From: Mesorhizobium helmanticense
GTDB taxonomy: Bacteria > Pseudomonadota > Alphaproteobacteria > Rhizobiales > Rhizobiaceae
NCBI RefSeq assembly: GCF_003034915.1
Contig: NZ_PZJX01000003.1
Location: 222,874 to 286,873, forward strand
DNA length: 64,000 bases
Direction of reading: 5' to 3'
The notes under the pieces were generated by a model that ran no database searches, had not been told where the DNA came from, and saw only the letters and a list, made by a program, of their open reading frames with translations. The position numbers were made by a program, and so were the translations under genes. Each line of letters opens with the position of its first letter. Within the stretch, counting starts at the first letter, position 1. This document shows positions 47,041 to 56,436 of the stretch, in pieces.

Positions 47041-47646
47041 ATGACGAGCCTCAAGAAGTTGGGGGCGGCTGTGGTTGCAGTAGCAATGCTCAGCGCCTGT
47101 GCCACAACGCAAGATGGTCAGCAGACGCAAGCCGAGGCAACTGGGTTGGGGGCGGTCATAGGCGGGATCGCGGGTGCAGCTATCGGCAATGATGCGGGGA
47201 GCGCCCTCGCGGGTGCGGCGGTCGGCGGCCTCGGAGGGTACGTGGTAGGAACCGCAGTCGCGCAGCGCAAGCAAAAGTATGTCAATCTGGAGGACTACTA
47301 CGACGCCCAAATCAGCCAACTCGACGAAGTGAACACGCAGATTGTTGAGCGGAAACGCCAGGCGAATCTGGAACTGACGCGGCTCAAGAAACTTGCGCGA
47401 AATCCGGCAACACGGTCGCAAGCCGTGGCTGAGTTGAAGTCGGCACAGCAGAAGAACCGCGAGTTGCTCAGCCTCTCTGCTGATGAGATCAAGGTTCAAA
47501 GGGACGGGGTCGCGCAAGAGAGCAAGGGATCGAAATTGCCGCCGGCAAAGATCAAGGCTTGGTCAACCAAGTGTGACGAGGCCCAGAAAAATATCGATGA
47601 GCTCACGGAGCTCAACGATCAGTATGATTCCGCGAAATACCTATAG
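47041..47646 (+). CDS. Glycine-zipper lipoprotein with coiled coil
   Basis: 201 residues. Lipoprotein signal with lipobox LSAC (KLGAAVVAVAMLSACATTQD). A glycine-zipper segment (GAVIGGIAGAAIGNDAGSAL, then AGAAVGGLGGYVVG) could insert in or lie on a membrane, and the rest is a charged coiled coil (about 80-200) ending in a Cys-containing STKCDEAQKNIDELTELNDQ. ATG 47041 is set by the signal peptide. First of four plus-strand genes facing the vWA/ABC cluster. Function unknown. Confidence 0.82.
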   Translation: MTSLKKLGAAVVAVAMLSACATTQDGQQTQAEATGLGAVIGGIAGAAIGNDAGSALAGAAVGGLGGYVVGTAVAQRKQKYVNLEDYYDAQISQLDEVNTQIVERKRQANLELTRLKKLARNPATRSQAVAELKSAQQKNRELLSLSADEIKVQRDGVAQESKGSKLPPAKIKAWSTKCDEAQKNIDELTELNDQYDSAKYL

Positions 47647-47705
47647 GTGTTGCGGAGGTACCAATACATACGAGTGTTAGGCTCGGCAGTTGGGGTGTGC
47701 GAAAC

Positions 47706-47930
47706 ATGAAATCGCGACCAAGGCGAATGCTAGCAATTGCCCTCGCGGTGGAAGCACTCTTGCTTCTCGGCGGGTGCAACACCACGGATCCTCGGCAGGG
47801 CGGCTTTTTCGGTGGTGTCGGAGGCATCGCTTCCGGCGAGTACGATCGTAGAATTGCTGAACGCCAGGATCGTCTGGCAAGGATGAAGCAAATTAACTGC
47901 CAGCTCGAGAAACGATGTCCGCCGGAATAG
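47706..47930 (+). CDS. Small lipoprotein (74 aa)
   Basis: 74 residues. Basic N-terminus and hydrophobic stretch (RRMLAIALAVEALLLLGG) with lipobox LGGC, then GGFFGGVGGIASGEYDRRIA and a charged helix ending in two Cys (NCQLEKRCPPE). ATG 47706 gives a normal signal; a GTG three codons earlier is in frame. It lies 59 bases after the first lipoprotein gene and is likely in the same transcript. Unknown family. Confidence 0.7.
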   Translation: MKSRPRRMLAIALAVEALLLLGGCNTTDPRQGGFFGGVGGIASGEYDRRIAERQDRLARMKQINCQLEKRCPPE

Positions 47931-47974
47931 ACGTCGACAGAGAACGTTAGCGGTCGAAAATTACGGAGGCTGCT

Positions 47975-48862
47975 GTGGTGCGTAAGATTTCCCTTGTTGG
48001 CCTCGGAATAATTTTCGCAATCGTGACGCCTGCCTCAGCGGAAACAGGATGCGCGCTCTTCCTCAAACCGGCTATTGAGACCCGCGGTGATGGCGACAAC
48101 GGCATCTCGACTACCCGCCTGAATCATTATGCTCAGGACAGCCGAGTTTGCCACGGCCAGATCATGTTCAGATGCACGCCCTCCGGTTGGATGCAAGACG
48201 GCCCGTGCGACCCCGACGGGGTCGATGCTGAAAGAAGAGCGTGCCTGCTGGAAGGCGAGACGTGCAGTTCGCCCCCGGGCAACCAGGCGTCTGGTGGCAG
48301 TAACGATGGCAGTTTCCAAAGCCCTGTTCAAAAAGATCCCCCGGCACCGTTGGATGTTGGCAGGCAGCTGGACGCTCTCTTCGCACCTCTTCATCAGGGG
48401 TTTTCGAGCAACGGAACAGATCAAGGCGGCACTACCGCGCCCGATGGTAGCGATGCGATGATGCTGCCCGTGCCCCCCGCCGGGACCGACTGGACGAAGG
48501 GGCCGCCGAAGCCAAAACCCAAGCTCAACGGGACAGGCGTCGCCAACGCGGGCGCTGGAACACCCAAAAGGACCGAATCCTCGAACGGTCAATCGACGGC
48601 GAGGAGATCCGGCAACAACGGCGGCATTCCGGCGGGGTGTTCTTCCCAGCAGAGAGCTCTCGAGGCTGAGGTGCGGCGAATTTCGGCTCAAGCCAGTTCG
48701 ATGGGCATTTGTGCCGCGAGCCGCGTTGCGGCTGGCATCTATGCGAAAGCTGCAGCCCTCAATCGTCGCTGCATTCCCGGACCGGAAGGTCAGGCGCAGG
48801 CAAGCGAATACGAAAGTGCCGCTCAGCAAGCGCGGCAAAGCGCGGCGCAGGCGTGCATGTAG
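47975..48862 (+). CDS. Exported Cys-rich protein of unknown family (295 aa)
   Basis: Signal peptide (VRKISLVGLGIIFAIVTPAS, cleavage near ASA-ET), then a Cys-rich N-domain of about 80 residues (GCALF, RVCHGQIMFRC, DGPCDPDG, RRACLLEGETC), a Gly/Ser/Pro-rich disordered linker (about 95-215) and a helical, Ala/Gln-rich C-domain with further Cys (GIPAGCSSQQRAL, GICAASRVAAG, NRRCIPGPEG, QACM). Starts with GTG at 47975 behind ACGGAGG. Its stop is immediately followed by the next ATG. No recognised domain. Confidence 0.75.
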   Translation: MVRKISLVGLGIIFAIVTPASAETGCALFLKPAIETRGDGDNGISTTRLNHYAQDSRVCHGQIMFRCTPSGWMQDGPCDPDGVDAERRACLLEGETCSSPPGNQASGGSNDGSFQSPVQKDPPAPLDVGRQLDALFAPLHQGFSSNGTDQGGTTAPDGSDAMMLPVPPAGTDWTKGPPKPKPKLNGTGVANAGAGTPKRTESSNGQSTARRSGNNGGIPAGCSSQQRALEAEVRRISAQASSMGICAASRVAAGIYAKAAALNRRCIPGPEGQAQASEYESAAQQARQSAAQACM

Positions 48863-49828
48863 ATGGACACGACCATGCTACGTATATTGTCACTAACGAC
48901 GCTTTTTGCCTGCGGCTTTTTAGAAGCTGAACCGGCCGCGGCTGCCGATTGCGACTTCTATTTGCCGATGCTTGACAAGCTGAAGCGCAGCTGTGATGCT
49001 GGCGAATCCTGTCCCGATTACAGAGCAATGAAGGCGCGAGCCCGCGACGAGGGCTGTATTGGCGGCACGCCACCTCGGGCTGCAAGGACTCCGCGGCCTA
49101 AGACAGCCGCTCCTCAGGCTCCCGCGCCGACGCCGACTCTGGTCGTTCCAGAACTCGGCCCGGATGATTTTTCACAACCACCCGAGAAGCAACAGGCCTG
49201 CTCCGAAATCCCGACCGATCCAGCCTTTTTCCGCAATCAGGCTGAAGAAGTGTTGAAGAGGAAGGTCGAAGCTTATACCGAGGTACTTGCAGACCTGAGA
49301 GAACTGCAGAGAAAGCAGAAGGATGAGTTTGATTCCGATGTCGGCGAGCTTGGAAGTAACACCGCCAACATTAATGATCTGAGGATGACGGCGAAGACAA
49401 CACTGGACCTGGTCGGCGGTATCTTGCCGTTGACGCCGGTTAAAAACGCCTCCGGCAAGGCGGCTCTCACAGCCATCGACTTTTTCAAGGCCTACAAGAC
49501 CGGCAAAACAGTGAAGGGGTTGATTGCTGCCGACAGTGATCAAGTACTGTTCGATTTCACGATGGATGCCGCCGGCGAAATGAACGTTTACATGAAGGCG
49601 GTAAACGTAATTAGAGGCTTTGCGGAAAACGTCATGATCATGCGTAGCGCAGACGAAGCGCGTCAGCAATATCGGCAATCTATGGCGAAGATTGAAGGCG
49701 TAATCATGGAAGTTCAACGAAAGCTCATTGACTCTCAGGAAAAGCTCGCGGCGCTGACGGCCAATAAGGTTAAGACACGCTGGGACAGCCTCCGAAACCT
49801 GTGCGTTCGCGAAGCGAGATTGCCGTAG
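48863..49828 (+). CDS. Exported helical protein of unknown family (321 aa)
   Basis: Signal peptide (MLRILSLTTLFACGFLEAEP, cleavage near AAA-DC). Four Cys in the first 60 mature residues (CDFYLPMLDKLKRSC, GESCPDYRAMK, EGC), a short Pro/Ala linker, then a long helical domain from about 115 with coiled-coil wording (VLKRKVEAYTEVLADLRELQ, KIEGVIMEVQRKLIDSQEKL). Starts directly after the upstream stop, so translation is coupled. It ends 12 bases from the convergent SUMF1-like gene. Function unknown. Confidence 0.75.
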   Translation: MDTTMLRILSLTTLFACGFLEAEPAAAADCDFYLPMLDKLKRSCDAGESCPDYRAMKARARDEGCIGGTPPRAARTPRPKTAAPQAPAPTPTLVVPELGPDDFSQPPEKQQACSEIPTDPAFFRNQAEEVLKRKVEAYTEVLADLRELQRKQKDEFDSDVGELGSNTANINDLRMTAKTTLDLVGGILPLTPVKNASGKAALTAIDFFKAYKTGKTVKGLIAADSDQVLFDFTMDAAGEMNVYMKAVNVIRGFAENVMIMRSADEARQQYRQSMAKIEGVIMEVQRKLIDSQEKLAALTANKVKTRWDSLRNLCVREARLP

Positions 49829-49840
49829 AATACACATACC

Positions 49841-51502
49841 TCAGTTAGCGACACGCTCTTGCAGCGATCGTACTATTCGTGATCGATCCGTTCCGTCGGC
49901 GCCGCCGAGCGCTTCGGTGCGACGTAGGTCTTGTTCAACAATGGCGAGATAAAGCCGATCCGCCGCACCCTGGAATTGGGCGTCAAGCTTCGTCAGTGCG
50001 GTGCCAGAGTAATCCGATCCGAGGCTAAATAGCTCGCCGACACGGTCAGCATAACGCCCATAGATTGAGGTGATCAACTTGTCCGCAGCTTCAATCCGGT
50101 TCCGTAGAGATTGAATACGCAGGACAACATCGGGGTCATCGGTGCTTGCGGGGGCGCCGTCGAGGAGCTTGAGATCGCGCGACTGTTGGTCGATCGCTCG
50201 GCTCAGCTCCGCAAGATTGGCGAGGGACAGGCGCGCTGCCGCGATTGCGGCGGCTTCGCCGCGCTCCCGTAGGAGCCGACGTAGCTGAGCCAACTGTGTC
50301 TCGATTGCAGCGTAGTCCGGCTCGCGACCCGTCGACCGTGCGCGCTGCAGAAGTGCCTCGACGGCATCGAGCGGATCGCCGGCAGCGACGAGACCGTCGC
50401 TCAGGCTCCGGCCGGCTGGCGTCGCCGCCCGTCTTGATCTGAAGCGCTCGTACGATGCCTTGATCTGGTCGAATAGGGCTGGAGTCGCAACAAAGTCCGA
50501 GCCAACGGCGAGGCGGATTCCCACCGTGGGGGACCGAGTGTCGCCCACGGTGGATCCGCCATCCCATTGATAGGTACTCACTTCACGTCGCAGGGACGAG
50601 CGCAAATCTGCGCCCTGGTCTAGGAAACTTCCTCCGCGTACGACCGCTCCGCCTGGTCGTCCTTGACGCCATTCGGTGTAGAAACGCTCAGTCATCTGCT
50701 CCGCAGCATTGCCGAACATGTCGAAGAACCCTCCGCTAGTAGGCTTAAATCGGCCGATGCGTGTCGTGTTGCTTTGCGAAACTGGAGCCGCCCACGCATA
50801 GCTTTGCCAATCCTGCGGTGGAAAAGGAGTCTTCTCTTTAAAGGCCCCATTGTCGAGCGCCGCGGTCCCTCCTCTTGCGCCGAACTCCCATTCCACCTCA
50901 GACGGTAGCCTGAAGAAGCCCGGCGCGCCACCCACGCGCGGCAGGCGGGCGAAGCATTCGGCCGAGCGGAAGCACCAATGATTGAGCGTCTCGACGAATT
51001 CGAGGATGCTCGCTGTGCTAATCCAGGTGAGAGGCTTGGCCAGGTCGCGCTCAGAAGGGGCGGGCGTTGCGGCGAGCTTCTTATCGAGTGGATCGCCGCT
51101 CCTTTGCGCCAGAACCTTCAGGCCCGAAACGATATCGCCATTGCCCATGACCGCGGCGTACTGCCCTTTGGTGACCTCGTACTTGCCGAGCAGGATTGTC
51201 CATCCGGCTTGCGTCCCAGAAGGGAAAGAGCCTGCGACCTCGACCTTGTATGGGTCTTCGAATAGGCCGCCAGACTGGTTACCCAACGTGACAACTCGAC
51301 CGATGTCCCAATAGTCAGGCCCGCGGACTTCTACCGGGCGGAATAAGAGAGAGGCTACGCCCGGAAGCGGAAAGCTGACGTCGTCGGGCAGTGGCTGCGG
51401 GTCCCACCAGATGTGCTCCTCAGCGAGGCTGGATGCTGACGACAAAGTGGCCGTAAGCAGTAGGGCGAAGGCGAAAAAGCGTAGATCGCCAGACATTCTC
51501 AT
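49841..51502 (-). CDS. Exported SUMF1/FGE-fold protein without catalytic cysteines
   Basis: 553 residues. Signal peptide (FFAFALLLTATLSSASSLAE), a formylglycine-generating-enzyme-type domain at about 55-335 (LGKYEVTKGQYAAVMGNGD, FRLPSEVEWEFGARGGT, FFDMFGNAAEQM, VVRGGSFLDQGADLRSS) and a helical C-terminal part at about 350-553. In true FGE the RGGS motif is followed by two catalytic Cys; here both positions are other residues, so a binding or scaffold role in the periplasm is more likely. Its ATG overlaps the permease stop (ATGA), so it is the last gene of the minus operon. Confidence 0.85.
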   Translation of the reverse strand: MRMSGDLRFFAFALLLTATLSSASSLAEEHIWWDPQPLPDDVSFPLPGVASLLFRPVEVRGPDYWDIGRVVTLGNQSGGLFEDPYKVEVAGSFPSGTQAGWTILLGKYEVTKGQYAAVMGNGDIVSGLKVLAQRSGDPLDKKLAATPAPSERDLAKPLTWISTASILEFVETLNHWCFRSAECFARLPRVGGAPGFFRLPSEVEWEFGARGGTAALDNGAFKEKTPFPPQDWQSYAWAAPVSQSNTTRIGRFKPTSGGFFDMFGNAAEQMTERFYTEWRQGRPGGAVVRGGSFLDQGADLRSSLRREVSTYQWDGGSTVGDTRSPTVGIRLAVGSDFVATPALFDQIKASYERFRSRRAATPAGRSLSDGLVAAGDPLDAVEALLQRARSTGREPDYAAIETQLAQLRRLLRERGEAAAIAAARLSLANLAELSRAIDQQSRDLKLLDGAPASTDDPDVVLRIQSLRNRIEAADKLITSIYGRYADRVGELFSLGSDYSGTALTKLDAQFQGAADRLYLAIVEQDLRRTEALGGADGTDRSRIVRSLQERVAN

Positions 51503-53307
51503 TCGCGCCTGAGGAGACCAGAGATATCCATTCTAATGATCATGGTCGAGGCGAGCAACGACGAAAGGATGGCTGCCGTCGCGCTGGCCGCCATAGTCAC
51601 GCCTATAGTGGCAGCGCTCGGCAGTGCGATTGTCCGCTCTCCTGCCTCAAGAGCCATGAACGCGTTGGTGATCCTGTTCGCCGCGATCGAGGCCAGGAGG
51701 CCGACGCCCGCGGCAATTAGGCTACCGCCAACGGCGAGAGCTATGGACTGCACGACTTGGATAATCGCCAGATCCCTTCGACGCAATCCCAGTAGCGCGA
51801 GCACGGCAAACTCAGGCGTCTTGCGCAGCGTGGCCGCATAGAAGTTCGACAGCAGCAAGGCGGTGCCGCCAATGACGGCGACAGACCCGACGATCGCCAG
51901 TAACAGGTTCAACGCCGATCGCAGTATCTGCACCCGCTCGATCGCCTGCGTCCTCGCTAGAACAGAATAACCAAGCTTCTCCATTGCATCGAAGACGGGA
52001 GCCACATCTTCGACGGTGCGGGCGTAAAGCCGAAATCCATAGTACTTCGGCCCTCCGGTCGGCACTAGCCTATCGCCCTCCAGTAAGGCACCGGACCGCT
52101 CGGCGGATAGCAGGACTCCAGCGAGCTCCGGGAGAACCACGACCCTGCCCGGTTCGGACTCGCCGACGACTATTGCGTGCACAACAAGGCCGTGCGGCAG
52201 GGAGAGAGCCAAGTCGTTGCCTCGCCTCGCGATAGCGGCCGGAGCGAGAAGCGCGAAGGGAATCTCTAGGGGATCCGTTTTCGCCTCGCGAAGCACGACG
52301 TCCTGGCGGCTGCCTTCCACGGCGGTCGAGACCTTCAGCACAGTAGCGGCCGCTCTGACCGACAGATCTCTAGTGACCGGCGTGAGGGACACAAGCCTTC
52401 CCCGAAGCCGCTCGGCGAGCGCGGTCATGCTCGCACGCCCCACGATCGAGGTCGTCGTCGTCGCAAGCTCAGTGATCGAGGCGGAGGGTAGGCCGGCCAC
52501 GAATTCCGACGTTTCGTAAGGCGTCACTGCGCGGATCGCGGCGAAACCTGTCGAGAGCTTGGCTTGCAGCCGTTCCACGTCGTCTAGCGGAGCCGTCACG
52601 CTCGCGATCGCTCCATTCCAGCGGGGCTCCAGTCCTGTTGTCTGGCCGGGCCAGCCCCGTGCAGGAACAGCGATACCCATGCGGAAAGCCTCAATGTCGC
52701 GAGCAAGGTCGAGCGTCGTGTAGATGCGCTCGGCCGGCTCGAGGCGAGGCGGGAGGATGCCGGTCACTCGCAGATTGGCCGTCTGAACCTCGTCTACCCC
52801 CCCCACGTGACGATTGATCTGCACTACAATGGTCTTGCCGATCGCCAAGTCGAGCCCAGTCGCGATGGATTGCGAGATGGCGGCTTCGCCTGGCTTCAGG
52901 GCGTCAGCTCCAATCTCAGCGAGAAGCGGGTCGCCGCGCATACTCGGGAGTAAGTCGATGGCGATACGTGCGAGTCTGCCTGTCGAATCGCGCGCTTCGC
53001 CGGATCCCCGCACTGATGCAGCGCCTTGGGTCATGGTCGGCACGACGAAGGACACACCGGGCAAGGCCGCAATCTGCTGGATGTCTGAGTCGTCGAGCGG
53101 CCGCGTCTCCGTCAGCTTGAGCTCACGTGTCGCGGGATCCTGGATGAGGCGCTTTTGCAAGCCCGTCACGACCCCGTCCTTTACGCCAGCGAGGATGATG
53201 ATCGGAGCGCCAACGGCAGCGATCGACAACAACGCGCAGAGGACGAGCAGCTTTTCATTGATCAGATCCTTGACGCACAGGCGAGCGATCAGGAGCATGC
53301 CCTTCAT
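51499..53307 (-). CDS. ABC transporter permease, FtsX/MacB type
   Basis: 602 residues with the MacB-like topology: one N-terminal membrane helix (LLVLCALLSIAAVGAPIIIL), a large periplasmic domain of about 370 residues, then three helices (LLLAIVGSVAVIGGTALLLS, QSIALAVGGSLIAAGVGLLA, VTMAASATAAILSSLLAST). Such permeases do not move solute through the membrane; they pass ATP-driven motion to periplasmic partners. ATG 53307 shares one base with the ATPase stop (TGATG), which fixes the start. Confidence 0.88.
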   Translation of the reverse strand: MKGMLLIARLCVKDLINEKLLVLCALLSIAAVGAPIIILAGVKDGVVTGLQKRLIQDPATRELKLTETRPLDDSDIQQIAALPGVSFVVPTMTQGAASVRGSGEARDSTGRLARIAIDLLPSMRGDPLLAEIGADALKPGEAAISQSIATGLDLAIGKTIVVQINRHVGGVDEVQTANLRVTGILPPRLEPAERIYTTLDLARDIEAFRMGIAVPARGWPGQTTGLEPRWNGAIASVTAPLDDVERLQAKLSTGFAAIRAVTPYETSEFVAGLPSASITELATTTTSIVGRASMTALAERLRGRLVSLTPVTRDLSVRAAATVLKVSTAVEGSRQDVVLREAKTDPLEIPFALLAPAAIARRGNDLALSLPHGLVVHAIVVGESEPGRVVVLPELAGVLLSAERSGALLEGDRLVPTGGPKYYGFRLYARTVEDVAPVFDAMEKLGYSVLARTQAIERVQILRSALNLLLAIVGSVAVIGGTALLLSNFYAATLRKTPEFAVLALLGLRRRDLAIIQVVQSIALAVGGSLIAAGVGLLASIAANRITNAFMALEAGERTIALPSAATIGVTMAASATAAILSSLLASTMIIRMDISGLLRRE

Positions 53308-54035
53308 CAATCGGCCACCAAGTGGGATCGGATGAAATCGGATCCGACGCGCTCGGGGACAAATCTCCAGCGAGACGCTGAATAGCGTTCGACCAGCTCG
53401 ATATCATGGGTGACAAGGACAGCCGACAGGTTGAGAGACCGGCACGCCTCCTGCAATCCGCCAATGACCTCTCGTCCTCGTTCGCGATCGAGCGCTGCCG
53501 TCGGCTCGTCGGCGAGAACGATTGTGGGGCTGTGCAGCAGCGCGCGGAGCAGAGCGGCTCTCTGTCTTTGTCCTCCTGAAATGTGGCGTGGCTTTCGGTG
53601 AAGACACTCGGTGATGCCGAGGCGCGACGCCCACTCGGCGACGTCCTCGTTGCACAGGCGTCGCCCGAGAATGGCGCATGGAAGCAGGATGTTGTCGCGA
53701 ACGCTCAGATATGGAAGGAGCCCGCCCTGCTGCAGAATATAGCCGATGTCCTCGCGGCGGCATCTAAGCAGCGCGCGCTCGTCACGCCTCGCCCAAAGGT
53801 CTGCAACGTCGATAAAGTCACCACCGCGACGTTCGAGATGGAATGTGGCAACGCTGTCCGGGCGCATGATCAGAGACAGGATGTCAAGCAACGTCGACTT
53901 TCCCGATCCGCTTTCGCCCACGACGGCGGTGATTTCACCGGGGCGCGAAAAGAAGCGTTCGACGACGAGATCGAACCGGGAGCCCGCTTGGGTGCGGGAT
54001 TTCCTCAGATCCTTCACGTCAAGGCTCGCAGTCAC
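53307..54035 (-). CDS. ABC transporter ATPase, MacB/LolD type
   Basis: 242 residues. Walker A GESGSGKST, Q-loop YILQQGGLLPYLSV, signature ISGGQRQRAALLRA, Walker B TIVLADEPTAALD, and the switch His in VLVTHDIELV are complete. The GTG at 54035 overlaps the vWA gene stop by four bases (GTGA); there is no separate ribosome-binding site, so translation is coupled. It energises the permease encoded next. The open frame upstream of 54035 is Arg-rich and not real. Confidence 0.92.
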   Translation of the reverse strand: MTASLDVKDLRKSRTQAGSRFDLVVERFFSRPGEITAVVGESGSGKSTLLDILSLIMRPDSVATFHLERRGGDFIDVADLWARRDERALLRCRREDIGYILQQGGLLPYLSVRDNILLPCAILGRRLCNEDVAEWASRLGITECLHRKPRHISGGQRQRAALLRALLHSPTIVLADEPTAALDRERGREVIGGLQEACRSLNLSAVLVTHDIELVERYSASRWRFVPERVGSDFIRSHLVAD

Positions 54036-56425
54036 GGAAGGAAATCGAGCTTGATAGGCGTCACTTGATCGATCGCTGCGTCGCCTTCGGCAAGCGTCTG
54101 CCACTGTCCCGGCGACGTATAGACTTTTTGATAGTATGCGAGAAGAGATTCGAGGCGGCTCTCAAGCTGCTGCCGATCGGCTGCCGGAAGGGACTGAAAC
54201 ATGTCGTCGCTCATCGCGAGGATCTGGCTTTTGTAAGGGAGAGAGTCGATCCAGCGCGGCAGCAGGCGCGTGTCTTTCAACGCCTTCGCTCTAGAGAAAT
54301 CGATCTCACCGTTTTGAATGGCGCTCTGGGCGACAAGAGCCTGCAGGGTCTTAAAGAAGCTTTCCTGAGTGGCGTCAGCCTCGATTACTGCCTGACGGAC
54401 GAGAGTCAGCGCGCGCATAAAGCTGTCGAGATCCCGGCGGCTGAGCAGAATTTGGACGTCGAAAGACCGCTTCGACAGATCGGTGAGGTCGCGATCGACG
54501 ACCCAGCCGGTGATATCCTTCGGCGGGCGCCCCTCTCGGCCGACATATTTCACGAGCGCCGCTTCGAGCATCTCGTTGGTCACATCTTGGACGCTATCGG
54601 CTGGCGACGGCTCGACGGGTTCCTCGGTGACCTGTGAGGCATCGTTGGGGTTCCCCGTCTTGTTGTCGGGAGAAGTTCCGGAAATGATCGTCTCCAAAAA
54701 GACCATGGACGCCCTCGTCATCAGATTGACGACCTGAATGAAATCCGTCTTGTTCGAGACGTCCACGGCGTAGCTCGCCGGCCGACCCATACCTTCATTC
54801 ATGCCCAATCGAGCGAATTGTCGGGTGCCGAACTCATGGTCCTGAGAATGGAGAGGATTCTTCAGATAGATGCCGAACAGATAAATATCGCGGTCGGTCA
54901 ACGCGGCCCGGAGAGTCTCGGGATCCTGGCGCGTCGAATTAAGTGGATCGGTCGAAGGATGGGACGACGCGTCGCCGACCAGAACGATTAGGCGGAGCGC
55001 GCCCTCACGCCAAGGCTCGTTCATCGCCTCAGCAACGCCTGCGTAGACGTCCTCCGCCCATTCGTCTGGAGTGACAGGCGCAGCCTTAGCTTCCGTGCCA
55101 AGTATCGACACCATGTCGATACCGCTGACGAGTTGGCTCGGCGTGAAGTTCTTGGTCCGCCACTGGAGCGCCGGCGTTCGCGCTGGATCGTCGCGATAGC
55201 CTACCAGGCCAAAGCGCACTACGTCATCAAGCCCGCCGGTCTTCGCAGTGACGCTGCGGATGACGGCCGAGAGCACCTCCTTTGTCTGGTCGATATAGGG
55301 CTGCATGGAACCCGTCATGTCCATCACGAAGACGATGTCGAGCTTCAGGCCTGCAGTCGACGATCCAGAGGGGGAATGCCGCTTGACGAGGCCCTCCGCA
55401 GTTCCCTCGACCTCCTTCGCTTCCTTCGCGAATTCGGCCAGATTGCTCGAGCCTGCCGCCCCTGGCGCAGCTCGCTCGTTCGGCACCGCCGCCGCAACCT
55501 TCAGCAACCGCGTCGGATCATCGTAGATGTCGATCGCTTCGTGCTCCAGCACAGGCAGAATATAGAAGCGCTTAGACGCGTCTACGAAGCGGTCCGGCTC
55601 GATCGAGACAATGTCTGGCGGCGGGTCGCCGCGAGAGACGCGCTGAATATCCTCGCTCGCTATCTGGGCACGCGAGGGCGATGTCGCTGCCGCCAGCACG
55701 GACTTTCGCGTATCAAAAAACAGCACCGGCGCGCGGCTTCTGCTTCCGATGCCCGGGTGCGAATATGTCAAGATGAGCGCGCTGTGCCATTCGAACACGT
55801 CGGCTGCCCGCATATAGCCGATCGGCTCCTTGGTCTGGACCCCGACCCGATACCAACCGCTCGCGCCGTCGAGGCCGACCTTTGCCACGTCGTCGACGTT
55901 GCGCTCGAACGCAAGGATGGGAAAAAACGCCCGCACGTTCTCGCGCACTACAGCCGAGTCGGCCTCAGGCGCTTCGTAAATATTCGAGAACGGTCGCGGC
56001 ATGAGCCGCAGTGGGAGACCAGTCGCGACAACGCGGCAAACTGATCGTCCGTCGCAGTCTACATCTGACGATGGGCGGGCTTGATTCTGGCCGTTCCCGT
56101 CGACGACTTCAGGCCCAGCGGGACGCGACCCAGAGGCGTCCTTCCCAAGGTCCTTGGGCTCCTCGCCGGTCGCATCGTTCGACTGGAACTGCGGCGCCAT
56201 TACACCACTACCGCCCTCATTCGCTTGTGCAGGTATCTCCTCTGCGGGCTTCTCTATCGGTGCTTCATCACCGCCGATCGGTGCATCGGGCGCGACCGAG
56301 GTTTGGCTGGCCGATAGTTCGTCGCCCTGAGCGAGAGCGCGGCTGCCGAGATTAAGCGCGATACTCAGCGCGCTAAGCGCAATTATCGCAGCGAACAAGA
56401 TCTCTAATCTGGGAAAGTACCGCAT
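54032..56425 (-). CDS. Large exported von Willebrand A (vWA) protein with SH3-like region
   Basis: About 797 residues. N-terminal signal or membrane anchor (ILFAAIIALSALSIALNLGS), an acidic disordered stretch (about 35-125), an SH3-like domain at about 130-215 (CRVVATGLPLRLMPRPFSNI, GWYRVGVQTKEPIGYMRAAD), then a vWA domain at about 365-550 with a complete MIDAS opening Asp369 (VFVMDMTGSMQPYIDQT), FGLVGYRDD and LIVLVGDASSHPSTD, and a helical C-terminus. A vWA domain with metal site usually binds a protein ligand, here outside the cytoplasm. The start at 56425 follows GGCGGGA. It overlaps the ATPase gene by four bases. Confidence 0.9.
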   Translation of the reverse strand: MRYFPRLEILFAAIIALSALSIALNLGSRALAQGDELSASQTSVAPDAPIGGDEAPIEKPAEEIPAQANEGGSGVMAPQFQSNDATGEEPKDLGKDASGSRPAGPEVVDGNGQNQARPSSDVDCDGRSVCRVVATGLPLRLMPRPFSNIYEAPEADSAVVRENVRAFFPILAFERNVDDVAKVGLDGASGWYRVGVQTKEPIGYMRAADVFEWHSALILTYSHPGIGSRSRAPVLFFDTRKSVLAAATSPSRAQIASEDIQRVSRGDPPPDIVSIEPDRFVDASKRFYILPVLEHEAIDIYDDPTRLLKVAAAVPNERAAPGAAGSSNLAEFAKEAKEVEGTAEGLVKRHSPSGSSTAGLKLDIVFVMDMTGSMQPYIDQTKEVLSAVIRSVTAKTGGLDDVVRFGLVGYRDDPARTPALQWRTKNFTPSQLVSGIDMVSILGTEAKAAPVTPDEWAEDVYAGVAEAMNEPWREGALRLIVLVGDASSHPSTDPLNSTRQDPETLRAALTDRDIYLFGIYLKNPLHSQDHEFGTRQFARLGMNEGMGRPASYAVDVSNKTDFIQVVNLMTRASMVFLETIISGTSPDNKTGNPNDASQVTEEPVEPSPADSVQDVTNEMLEAALVKYVGREGRPPKDITGWVVDRDLTDLSKRSFDVQILLSRRDLDSFMRALTLVRQAVIEADATQESFFKTLQALVAQSAIQNGEIDFSRAKALKDTRLLPRWIDSLPYKSQILAMSDDMFQSLPAADRQQLESRLESLLAYYQKVYTSPGQWQTLAEGDAAIDQVTPIKLDFLP

Positions 56426-56436
56426 TCGATTCCCGC

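Noticed and set aside
54036..54104. Longer N-terminus for the MacB-type ATPase
   Set aside because: Arg/Ser-rich and inside the vWA coding region; the GTG at 54035 overlaps the vWA stop as expected for coupled genes.
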